Below, one piece after another: positions 1 to 6,847 of a DNA stretch of 64,000 bases. Within the stretch, counting starts at the first letter, position 1. Each line of letters begins with the position of its first letter. Below the pieces are notes generated by a model. That model had not been told where the DNA came from. It saw only the letters and a program-made list of their open reading frames with translations, and did not search any database. The position numbers were made by a program, and so were the translations under genes. Source of the DNA: Mucilaginibacter gossypiicola (GTDB lineage Bacteria > Bacteroidota > Bacteroidia > Sphingobacteriales > Sphingobacteriaceae); contig NZ_FOCL01000004.1 in NCBI RefSeq assembly GCF_900110105.1, forward strand, positions 186,001 to 250,000, given 5' to 3'.

Positions 1-333
1 ACGGAAACCCTGCTTGATGATATGCTGGCCGACGATGAGGATTATGACGATGAGGCACCGGACTTTAAAGCCATACTCCTTACCGAAGCTACCACTCCCG
101 AAACTGAGTATTTGCGCAACCTTTTTTGGGAGCAGTTATTTTTTGCGCTGGATGAATTGCCCGAAGAACAAAAACAGGTATTTGTTTGGCATGAGCTTGA
201 AGATATCCCCTTTGAAGAAATTGCCAAACGTACCGGGCTAAATACCAATACACTGGTGTCAAGAAAGCGTTATGCCGTATTGCATTTACGTAAACGGCTT
301 GCACAGCTTTACCAGGAAATTACTGAATATTAA
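1..333 (+). CDS. ECF-type RNA polymerase sigma factor, C-terminal part (5' end outside window)
   Basis: The reading frame is open from base 1, so this is the 3' part of a gene that begins upstream. The last 60 residues read as a sigma-70 region 4: LDELPEEQKQVFVWHELED followed by a helix-turn-helix (PFEEIAKRTGLNTNTLVSRK) and a basic helix RYAVLHLRKRL that would contact the -35/-33 element. The preceding stretch is acidic and probably the region 2-4 linker. It is 20 nt upstream of a small membrane-protein gene and a third small gene on the same strand; in such clusters the partner often senses or restrains the sigma factor (inference). Stop is TAA at 331-333. Region 2 cannot be seen. Confidence 0.85.
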   Translation, partial: TETLLDDMLADDEDYDDEAPDFKAILLTEATTPETEYLRNLFWEQLFFALDELPEEQKQVFVWHELEDIPFEEIAKRTGLNTNTLVSRKRYAVLHLRKRLAQLYQEITEY

Positions 334-353
334 AAATTAAGACATTATATAAC

Positions 354-755
354 ATGAAACCATTTTTTTATAAAAGGCGATTTTTCTTCATCCCTCTTGG
401 GGTGATTGCCTGCCTGGCTGTCATTAGCTTTATAGTGATGCAGCTATGGAACAACTTATTACCCGATATTTTACATGTAACAACTATTACTTACTGGCAG
501 GCCATGGGCATATTTATTTTATGCAAGATATTATTTGGCTTTGGCAAAGGTGGTCCCAAAGGCGGCGGGGGAGCCCCCTGGATGCGTGGGCGCATGGCCG
601 AACGTTTCAGGAACATGAGCCCAGAAGACCGGGACAAATTCCGCGCCCAGTGGGAAGACCGCATGTGTGGGTGGAAAGGCCGCGGACATGGCAGGTTTGC
701 CCGTGACTGGGACGATTTTAACTCTACTGTAAACGAAGAGAAGAAAGCTGAATAG
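354..755 (+). CDS. small inner-membrane protein downstream of the sigma factor
   Basis: The 133-residue product has two likely membrane helices (about residues 8-32 and 42-62) and a soluble C-terminal half rich in Gly, Arg, Met and Trp (GKGGPKGGGGAPWMRGRMAE, then MSPEDRDKFRAQWEDRMCG). The C-terminal half vaguely recalls the Met/Arg-rich helices of periplasmic metal-sensor proteins, but I cannot assign a family. The 20-nt spacing to the sigma gene suggests one transcript and a possible regulatory partnership, for example as an anti-sigma or signal receiver; this is inference. The start ATG is the only early one in frame. Confidence 0.75.
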   Translation: MKPFFYKRRFFFIPLGVIACLAVISFIVMQLWNNLLPDILHVTTITYWQAMGIFILCKILFGFGKGGPKGGGGAPWMRGRMAERFRNMSPEDRDKFRAQWEDRMCGWKGRGHGRFARDWDDFNSTVNEEKKAE

Positions 756-848
756 AAAGGCATTAACAATCAGGATATCAGCTTTAAGCTTTGTGCATTC
801 TGCTTTCAGCATTTAATTAATATTTATCTACCTCAAAATAACATTACA

Positions 849-1064
849 ATGGATGTATTGGTATTTGCAACAAGTGTACGGCAGAGACGGCAGGTGAGCC
901 GGGTGCAAAATTTATTTACCAAAATACCTGCCATAGCCCAGTGGAACTTTGACCTTGAAGATTGCGATAATATTTTACGTGTAGAGGTCAGGGACATTTC
1001 ACCCCGTGATATTGAATCGTTGCTTCAAAAAGCCGGCATCCATTGCCAGGAACTTGAATATTAA
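849..1064 (+). CDS. 71-residue conserved hypothetical protein, ferredoxin-like fold likely
   Basis: The short soluble protein starts MDVLVFATSV and has a regular beta-alpha-beta-beta-alpha-beta look, with the phrase WNFDLEDCDNILRVEV in the centre and a C-terminal IHCQELEY. This is the size and pattern of heavy-metal-associated (HMA) ferredoxin-like domains, but the usual CxxC metal site is absent; single cysteines at about residues 39 and 65 are the only candidates. It closes the three-gene group that starts with the sigma factor. Function unknown. A strong bidirectional terminator follows at 1102-1125. Confidence 0.7.
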   Translation: MDVLVFATSVRQRRQVSRVQNLFTKIPAIAQWNFDLEDCDNILRVEVRDISPRDIESLLQKAGIHCQELEY

Positions 1065-1101
1065 ATAAAGTACAAGAATTTTAGTTTTTGATTGTTTGGC
1101 G

Positions 1102-1132
1102 GCCCGGCTTATTTTTTAGCCGGGCTGTTTAT
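1102..1132. terminator. bidirectional intrinsic terminator between convergent genes
   Basis: GCCCGGCT (1102-1109) pairs with AGCCGGGC (1118-1125) around an AT-rich loop. On the plus strand it is followed by TGTTTATTT. It overlaps the stop codon of the minus-strand VOC gene, so it can serve both the sigma-factor group and that gene. Confidence 0.7.
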
Positions 1133-1597
1133 TTCAATCCAGTAACCATCCGGATCCTGGAAATATAATTGCAATACACCATCGGCACGGTAGGTTGGCT
1201 CTTTGCTATCTCCTTTCCAGTTTGAGTAGGGGATATTCATTTGTTCGAGTGTTTTTGCAAATTCTTTTACCGACGATACCGTAAAGCAAAGATGTACACC
1301 TTTAACCTGTTTTTCGTTGCGCTCGGCCTGGATAACGTGGAGTTTTACATTGTTGCCAAGGCTGTACCACTGGTGTACGGTATCGGCAAACGGATTGTCT
1401 ACCTTTTTGAGGTGTAATACTTTGGTATAAAATTCGGTGCTTTTTTTAAGGTTGCTGGTGGTAATGGCAATATGGTCAATCACCGGCGAAATATCGGTGC
1501 CTTTTTGCGCTTTGCAAACCACAGGTAAAAGCACAGTTATTACAAGGATTGGGATAATCGTTTTAGCTGTTTTAATGAACATTGATAAAGATTTCAT
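1109..1597 (-). CDS. VOC (glyoxalase/bleomycin-resistance/dioxygenase) superfamily protein, exported
   Basis: The N-terminus (about 30 residues, ending VCKAQ) is a signal peptide, so this VOC protein is probably periplasmic. The rest is one VOC module: IDHIAITTSNLKKSTEFYTK begins the first beta-alpha-beta-beta-beta unit and LYFQDPDGYWIEI ends the second. His in DHIAI and Glu in YWIEI occupy the usual metal-ligand positions. The substrate cannot be told from sequence. The 162-residue length equals a single-domain VOC protein plus signal peptide. An alternative start is the Met at residue 6. It stands alone between a convergent operon and an unrelated minus-strand gene. Confidence 0.85.
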   Translation of the reverse strand: MKSLSMFIKTAKTIIPILVITVLLPVVCKAQKGTDISPVIDHIAITTSNLKKSTEFYTKVLHLKKVDNPFADTVHQWYSLGNNVKLHVIQAERNEKQVKGVHLCFTVSSVKEFAKTLEQMNIPYSNWKGDSKEPTYRADGVLQLYFQDPDGYWIEINSPAKK

Positions 1598-1682
1598 ATT
1601 TAGGTTTGGTAATTTAAATGCCTAAAGATATAGGTTTCGCATTGTGGTTAAAGCAATGCACAAATAAATTACACAAATACAT

Positions 1683-1913
1683 TTAATGAAAACTGAATAT
1701 CGATTTTTCCTCGGCGTGGTTAATGCAGTTGGTGTTATGTATGTTCCAGTCGTTAATATCAATAAGGCCCGGATGGGTCCTGTAATGACTGTCATCAACG
1801 GGGCATTTTACCACATATCCAATATCTTTAATCAATACAATTATTGGTCGTGCACCGCAAACCTTGCAGCAGTTACAATCAACCGATCCTGGTATATTTA
1901 CATAACCCCTCAT
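1683..1913 (-). CDS. small zinc-ribbon-like protein (Lar-like pattern)
   Basis: This 76-residue ORF contains CCKVCGARP, then VVKCPVDDSHYRTHPG and IDINDWNIHNT. Two CxxC-like knuckles, an aromatic-rich spacer and the final WN are the layout of small restriction-alleviation-like (Lar) zinc ribbons found in phages and bacteria, but I cannot confirm homology. I prefer it over the overlapping plus-strand frame (1686-1931), whose translation has no recognisable pattern. The start codon is not certain. No partner genes are evident. Confidence 0.5.
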   Translation of the reverse strand: MRGYVNIPGSVDCNCCKVCGARPIIVLIKDIGYVVKCPVDDSHYRTHPGLIDINDWNIHNTNCINHAEEKSIFSFH

Positions 1914-2169
1914 ACTTCATCTGGCGTTTAATAAATTTTTAATTGCGATTAGTTATCAGGTCATTCAACTTTATGAAGGCACTTATCGTATTTTATCCCA
2001 AAATTACATGAAAGTACTAATTTAGAATAAAATCCTCCATAAATATAATACGTATGAAACTGAATTTATGTTACTACGTTTAGCAGTTTCTTATTTATTC
2101 AAGGGGTAATAATAGTTTGTTCGTATTTTACAGGAGTGTTTATAACAAATTTAAACCCTGCAAACAGCT

Positions 2170-2835
2170 ATGGAACAATATAAACTACATGTCAATAATA
2201 CGGTTAAAGGGCGTAAATGGTTATACGTATCTACTGTTATTATATGGTTCAGCTTAATTTTGCAAATAGCTATAGCAATCCCCAATTATTTAAAAACGGG
2301 GCGAAGCCTTGCCGGTACGCTGGTACAGCTATTTAGTTATTTTACAATCCTCAGTAATTTACTTGCCGTAATATGTCTTACTGCTGTATTATTTAATACT
2401 AATATGCGCATACGGAAGTATTTTTTACAAAGCCGTATTTTTACTGCTATTGCTTTATACATCACCATTGTTGGATTGGTTTATAACCTGGTGCTCCGCC
2501 ATTTGTGGAATCCTGAAGGGTTATCCAGGCTTGCCGATGAACTTTTGCATTCTGTAAACCCGGTTTTATTTGTGTTTTATTGGCTGGTGTACGTACCCAA
2601 AGCTAATTTAAAATGGACACAAGCCTTAAAGTGGCTTTGGTTCCCTTTTATCTATTCGGTATATATATTTATCCGGGGCATTATCAGCCATTTATATCCT
2701 TACCCTTTTCTTGATATTGATGCGTTGGGATTATCCCGGGTCGCTATTAATTCATTACTGATGCTTATTGCTTTCCTATTCTTCGGCTTTTTGTTTGTGT
2801 GGATTAACCGGGTCATGGAAAAGCGGGGGGCCTGA
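2170..2835 (+). CDS. Pr6Pr family six-helix membrane protein
   Basis: The 221-residue protein is almost entirely hydrophobic, with six likely membrane helices. Signature phrases are LFSYFTILSNLLAV in helix 2-3, LRHLWNPEGLSRLADELLHS between helices 3 and 4 and YWLVYVPKANL after helix 4; this is the Pr6Pr/FAR-17a-like pattern. The family is annotated as membrane proteins of unknown function in bacteria (eukaryotic FAR-17a/AIG1 relatives hydrolyse fatty-acid esters of hydroxy fatty acids). The invariant His/Thr positions of that fold could be the HLW His and the TILSN Thr (inference). Single-gene unit; 1914-2169 upstream has no other gene. Confidence 0.8.
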   Translation: MEQYKLHVNNTVKGRKWLYVSTVIIWFSLILQIAIAIPNYLKTGRSLAGTLVQLFSYFTILSNLLAVICLTAVLFNTNMRIRKYFLQSRIFTAIALYITIVGLVYNLVLRHLWNPEGLSRLADELLHSVNPVLFVFYWLVYVPKANLKWTQALKWLWFPFIYSVYIFIRGIISHLYPYPFLDIDALGLSRVAINSLLMLIAFLFFGFLFVWINRVMEKRGA

Positions 2836-2970
2836 AGTACCATCTCAACTATTACCGGCCTATAAATAGCCATCTGTAACATTCCCTTTACCAGTGGTGT
2901 TATTTTGCCCTTATGGCATGATAAGTGACTAACTATGATATATCTATTAAAAACTTATAAATCATTTACT

Positions 2971-3117
2971 ATGAAAACCACTGTTTCACGCTCAATTGCA
3001 CTGTTAGTATTAGCTGCAATGGGCTTTACAAGCTGCTCTGCCGAATATCGCGAACGCCGCCGGCACCGCCACGATGAAAGGGTTCGTGTACATGAACGTG
3101 TAGTTATTCACAACTAA
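2971..3117 (+). CDS. tiny lipoprotein with Arg/His-rich tail
   Basis: The 48-residue product has a lipoprotein signal peptide ending in the lipobox FTSC (cysteine at about residue 21), then a strongly basic, His/Arg-rich tail (EYRERRRHRHDERVRVHERV). An upstream in-frame ATG at 2935 would add 12 residues ahead of the signal peptide and is unlikely. A strong terminator lies 8 nt after the stop. Function unknown; the tail could bind metal, polyphosphate or lipopolysaccharide (inference). Confidence 0.7.
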   Translation: MKTTVSRSIALLVLAAMGFTSCSAEYRERRRHRHDERVRVHERVVIHN

Positions 3118-3124
3118 TACAGGT

Positions 3125-3171
3125 AAAAAAGAAACAGGCCGTGCTTCATCAGCAGGGCCTGTTTCTTTTTT
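3125..3171 (+). terminator. intrinsic terminator
   Basis: AAAGAAACAGGCC (from 3128) pairs with GGCCTGTTTCTTT, separated by a short loop and followed by a T run; it ends the small lipoprotein transcript. It is nearly symmetric and could also act on the minus strand for 3208-3408. Confidence 0.85.
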
Positions 3172-3207
3172 ATGGCGATTAAAAACCGGGGTCGTTTTAT
3201 CGAAAAA

Positions 3208-3408
3208 TCAATCGTTCCAAAGATGTTTATGGTGCAGATTGTTTTCCAGTTTGTTTTTAATAAAAAGATCGTCTTTATGCAAAATGCAGTCGCCTTGATT
3301 AATGTCGTCTTCGGAAGTAACTTTAATGATACTGCCTGATATTTGTTCAACTATACTTGATAGTGTGAGGATCTCTGTGTCGGGTATTTGAACGGTTAAT
3401 ATTGCCAT
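3208..3408 (-). CDS. 66-residue hypothetical protein
   Basis: Begins MAILTVQIPDTEILTLSSIV, with an amphipathic helix and acidic middle, and ends NNLHHKHLWND. The opening pattern (beta strand, then helix) is like small antitoxin or ribbon-helix-helix-like proteins, but no toxin gene lies next to it. An upstream start region at 3409-3420 is AT-rich. Function unknown; reading frame is plausible because the competing frames show no pattern. Confidence 0.5.
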   Translation of the reverse strand: MAILTVQIPDTEILTLSSIVEQISGSIIKVTSEDDINQGDCILHKDDLFIKNKLENNLHHKHLWND

Positions 3409-3518
3409 GGGTAGATGATGTTATTTTTAATAATTCAAAAATATGGCAATAAAATTTACCTTGTGTTTTATGAAAGTAAAATTTAAATAACCTTTATTTT
3501 ACAAATGTGTCAACAATA

Positions 3519-4379
3519 TTAATTCCTGGTTTTAGTTACCAGTACCCAGTCGACAATGGTTTTGGCTTCGCCCGACTTTATTTTGTTCACAGTACTTTCT
3601 GACAAGCCATGATAAGGTTTGGTAACCTTATTAACGCCGCCGGGATAGCCGCCGCCTAAAGCAAAGTTAAGAATGATGAATTTTTTATTGTCAAAAGCCC
3701 AGCGGCCATATTTTTCAACCATTGCTTTTGTTACCGTATAGGTGGTTTTGCCATCAACCTTAAAAACAAGGCTTTCCGGCGACCAGTCAACCGAGTATAC
3801 GTGCCATTGGGTAACATCAATACCGGCGGGGAAAAACACGCGTTTTGCAAATGGCGTATCGCCAAAATAACCAGGGCCATGTAATGCATGGCTCACCCAG
3901 CTCGAGTCGCCTACGGTTTCCATCACGTCAATCTCGCCACAATCGGGCCATTTACCGTTGCCTAAGGCCCAAAATGCCGGCCACAAGCCTGCACCTGAAG
4001 CCATTTTCATCCGGCAGGAGGCTGTGCCATAGGTAAATTCCATTTTTGCGCGTGTATTAATTCGCCCCGAAATAAAATCATATTTACGCTGCTCTTTACT
4101 GATAAAACCGGGCTGATACAAAGCTTTTAATACCAGTGCTCCGTTCGTTGCCCCCTCTGCTTTGCCATCTGTCATGTAAATAGTAGCTGCAGAGTCAACG
4201 TAGGCCTGCTGCTCGTCATTAACTGTATTCCCGGTAACTTCAACATTCCATTTGCTCCGGTTAAGCGTTTTTTGATTGAAATCTTCAAAGAAAACGGTAT
4301 CCGTTTTAGCTTGCTTTTGTGCAAATGCCTGCGATGCTGTTAAAAGAGTTGCTGATAACAGCAGATGTTTTAATTTCAT
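3519..4379 (-). CDS. glycoside hydrolase family 16 protein, secreted beta-glucanase
   Basis: The 286-residue product has a signal peptide (MKLKHLLLSATLLTASQAFA) and a GH16 jelly-roll catalytic domain. The active-site loop reads GEIDVMETVG, matching ExDxxE with nucleophile Glu, assisting Asp and acid/base Glu. WPAFWALG ahead of it and WHVYSVDWSPESLVFKVDG after it are typical of laminarinase/lichenase-like members. Likely hydrolyses beta-1,3 or mixed-linkage glucans outside the cytoplasm. I start at 4379 because the open frame upstream to 4439 would place 20 extra residues before a good signal peptide. Single gene. Confidence 0.9.
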   Translation of the reverse strand: MKLKHLLLSATLLTASQAFAQKQAKTDTVFFEDFNQKTLNRSKWNVEVTGNTVNDEQQAYVDSAATIYMTDGKAEGATNGALVLKALYQPGFISKEQRKYDFISGRINTRAKMEFTYGTASCRMKMASGAGLWPAFWALGNGKWPDCGEIDVMETVGDSSWVSHALHGPGYFGDTPFAKRVFFPAGIDVTQWHVYSVDWSPESLVFKVDGKTTYTVTKAMVEKYGRWAFDNKKFIILNFALGGGYPGGVNKVTKPYHGLSESTVNKIKSGEAKTIVDWVLVTKTRN

Positions 4380-4557
4380 TTTTGATGATATGGGATGATG
4401 GTTTAAAAGTATATAAATTGGATGATACGAATTTAGCATTTACCAATTGAGATCATAATTTTACAGTACTTGCTTCGTTCAGAAATTAAAGATAGACTAA
4501 CAGATAAGTAATCGCCATTGAAGTTTATTATATTTGTATAAGCCTCATCTTAAGCAC

Positions 4558-4839
4558 ATGGGTAACAACATTGCAAACCTATATTTTAAGTCAAAAACGA
4601 TTTCATTGATGATTTTGGCAGTAGCGGCAATTGTTTGCTCCAGACTGCTTTTCCTTTTTTTCAATGATCCTGAAGGGCCAAATCCTTTAATAGTTGCCGT
4701 CGCAGCGCTGGTTGTATATTTGTTATCGTGGACAGCATATACATTCGGCCCGTTGAAAATAAATGGATTTAAGAGACTTTTCACGGCAGTTTGTATTCAA
4801 ATACTATTGATTGTTGCTCTTTATTTTGGGCTGAAGTAA
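4558..4839 (+). CDS. small three-helix membrane protein
   Basis: The 93-residue product has three predicted membrane helices (about residues 12-33, 42-62 and 73-92) and no recognisable family motif. The ATG at 4558 is preferred over a TTG at 4534. A TATATTTG box (4529-4536) lies just upstream and fits a Bacteroidota -7 element, though no good -33 element is visible. Function unknown. Confidence 0.65.
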   Translation: MGNNIANLYFKSKTISLMILAVAAIVCSRLLFLFFNDPEGPNPLIVAVAALVVYLLSWTAYTFGPLKINGFKRLFTAVCIQILLIVALYFGLK

Positions 4840-4938
4840 TTTTCCACCTTTCCCCAAAATTTTGAACCTGGTCCGCATCTGCAATTTTACGCTCCAATTA
4901 CCTTTACTTTTTTAAATTGCAGTCTTATACGTATTTAT

Positions 4939-6204
4939 ATGCACGGTAGTGGTTTCTTAAAAGTATTCGCGATTATCGCTTTCATTAGTTTATTATTTGA
5001 TTGGTACATCCACTCGGGCCTTAAAACCTTAACTGCCGACTGGCAATCAAACCTATGGCGTAGCGTTGCTTTATGGGGATATTTAATTGTTTCTATTGGT
5101 GTAACAGCCTTATTTTTATTGGGATTCGGCGCGTTCAGTACCGCAAACGGCATGCGTCCGTTTCATGAGTGGATGCTGAGCCTGTTCCTGACATTTTTTG
5201 TTACCAAGTTGGTTTTTATAATTGTGCTGTCCCTTGGTGATCTGGGGCGGTTCTTTGTCGGAGTTTTTAATATGATCAGCCGTTCGGGCAACGTAGGCGG
5301 GCAATCAGCTTTTCCTGGCAGGCGTAAATTTATCAGCGAGATAGCTGTACTGGTAGCCGCGGTACCTTTTACATCGTTTTTTTATGCCATGTTTAAGGGT
5401 AAGTACGATTATAAGTTACATAAAACCACGCTGTATTTTGAGGATTTGCCGGATGCATTTGATGGCTTTACCATTACCCAGTTATCTGATATCCATTCGG
5501 GAAGTTTTGATAATACCGAAGCTATGCAACGCGGTATCGATCTGGCTAAAGCTCAAAAAAGCGACCTGTTTGTTTTTACTGGCGACCTGGTGAATAATGC
5601 AGCATCAGAAATTGAACCTTATATAGACAGGTTTGGGCAGATCAAAGCCCCTTATGGGCAGTTTTCCATCTTAGGCAACCATGATTATGGCGATTATATC
5701 CACTGGGATAGCTTACAGGAAAAGGCAGCCAACCTGGATAAACTCAAACAACATCATAAAGAATTGGGCTATCGTTTGTTGCTTGATGAAAATGTAACAA
5801 TCGAAAAAGGAGGACAAAGCATCTCCCTTATCGGTATCCAAAACTGGGGTAAGGGATTTATACAGGTGGGAGATTTAAATAAAGCGCTTCAGGGTGTACC
5901 TAAAGATGCTTTCAAAGTACTGCTTTCGCATGATCCAACTCATTGGGAAGAGCAGGTGCGTTATAACCCTACTACCATTCATCTCACCTTATCCGGGCAT
6001 ACCCATGGTGCACAGTTTGGGGTAGAGATCCCAGGTTTTAGATGGAGCCCTGTAAAATACCGCTATGTTGACTGGGCTGGCCTGGCTAATGAAAAGAACC
6101 GTTACCTGTACGTGAACCGTGGTTTCGGCTTCCTTGCATTTTCGGGCAGACTGGGTATTTGGCCGGAAGTCACGGTGATTGAATTGAAGAAAAAGGTGGC
6201 ATAA
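4939..6204 (+). CDS. membrane-anchored calcineurin-like metallophosphoesterase (YkuE-like)
   Basis: The N-terminal 150 residues hold four membrane helices; the C-terminal half is a calcineurin-type phosphoesterase with all five metal/catalytic motifs in order: DIHSG, GDLVNN, GNHDYG, LSHDP and GHTHGAQFG. Such proteins (YkuE-like) hydrolyse phosphoesters such as UDP-diacylglucosamine or nucleotides, with two divalent metals, usually at the membrane face. The 421-residue length is normal for this membrane-anchored subgroup. Single-gene unit; the exact substrate is unknown. Confidence 0.9.
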   Translation: MHGSGFLKVFAIIAFISLLFDWYIHSGLKTLTADWQSNLWRSVALWGYLIVSIGVTALFLLGFGAFSTANGMRPFHEWMLSLFLTFFVTKLVFIIVLSLGDLGRFFVGVFNMISRSGNVGGQSAFPGRRKFISEIAVLVAAVPFTSFFYAMFKGKYDYKLHKTTLYFEDLPDAFDGFTITQLSDIHSGSFDNTEAMQRGIDLAKAQKSDLFVFTGDLVNNAASEIEPYIDRFGQIKAPYGQFSILGNHDYGDYIHWDSLQEKAANLDKLKQHHKELGYRLLLDENVTIEKGGQSISLIGIQNWGKGFIQVGDLNKALQGVPKDAFKVLLSHDPTHWEEQVRYNPTTIHLTLSGHTHGAQFGVEIPGFRWSPVKYRYVDWAGLANEKNRYLYVNRGFGFLAFSGRLGIWPEVTVIELKKKVA

Positions 6205-6289
6205 GCTAATAAAAAGCCAGTTTCTATACATCTATTTGATTGTGGCAAGGTTTTTATGCTTTTATTACAAAGCATCTAAAACTAAAATT

Positions 6290-6499
6290 ATGGCAACTAA
6301 CAATATGAAAAGGATAGGAAAGCGCGGAGCGCAGGTTGAGCATAGTAACGCCTGGGAAGTGATGAGGCCTTTTGTTCATTTCGGCATTAAAGCGGCAAGT
6401 GCTATTGCGCATACGCTTATCTACATTGTAAAACATGTACCTAAGCCCGGTTCGCTTAACCCGCCCGAAAGGAAAAGGGATAAGATCATTAAAATATAA
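6290..6499 (+). CDS. 69-residue basic hypothetical protein
   Basis: The ORF MATNNMKRIGKRGAQ... is basic at both ends with a hydrophobic middle (FGIKAASAIAHTLIYIVKHV) that could be an amphipathic or single membrane helix. An upstream ATG at 6236 would add 18 residues without features. A strong terminator begins 7 nt after the stop, which supports a real transcript. Function unknown. Confidence 0.55.
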   Translation: MATNNMKRIGKRGAQVEHSNAWEVMRPFVHFGIKAASAIAHTLIYIVKHVPKPGSLNPPERKRDKIIKI

Positions 6500-6505
6500 A
6501 ATAGC

Positions 6506-6534
6506 AAACCCGGTAGCAATCGCCGGGTTTTTTT
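6506..6534 (+). terminator. intrinsic terminator
   Basis: AACCCGG and CCGGGTT flank a nine-base loop, followed by seven T. It ends the 6290-6499 transcript. Confidence 0.85.
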
Positions 6535-6539
6535 GTGGT

Positions 6540-6770
6540 AAACGGTTTTACCGTTATTTAACTGAAAAAATACAGTGTTTTCACGGATTGTGGCGGTGTT
6601 TTTTAATGTCGACATTTAGGTGTTGGTTAGAATGCATTTATACAAAATGCCATTATTTGAAAACAGGCTGCTAACGTTGCCTTTCTATATTGAAACATAT
6701 TTAAAACCTAAACCTTACTTACTTTAACCTTATCGTTACACCCGTCTGTCCGGCGGGTGTTTCTTGTTTT
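6540..6770 (+). other. gene-free stretch ending in a second terminator; possible small RNA
   Basis: Between the terminator at 6506-6534 and the barrel gene at 6848 there is no plausible protein gene. The stretch ends in a second hairpin (ACACCCG with CGGGTGT, 6738-6760) followed by TTCTTGTTTT. Two terminators in a row with nothing coding between them could mean a small RNA of up to about 220 nt. I found no convincing promoter, so this stays speculative. Confidence 0.25.
6738..6770 (+). terminator. intrinsic terminator-like hairpin
   Basis: Stem ACACCCG/CGGGTGT with a nine-base loop and a T-rich tail; 78 nt before the next gene start. Confidence 0.6.
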
Positions 6771-6847
6771 ATACCAGTTTAAATTAAAAAGCGTTGTGTA
6801 GGCGGCATTGTTGTTTAAATAGCAATTTGTATTTACTTTCACCCTCA

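Noticed and set aside
1686..1931. Plus-strand 81-codon ORF overlapping the zinc-ribbon-like minus ORF
   Set aside because: Its translation shows no pattern or start context, while the minus frame has a paired-cysteine layout. Only one can be real.
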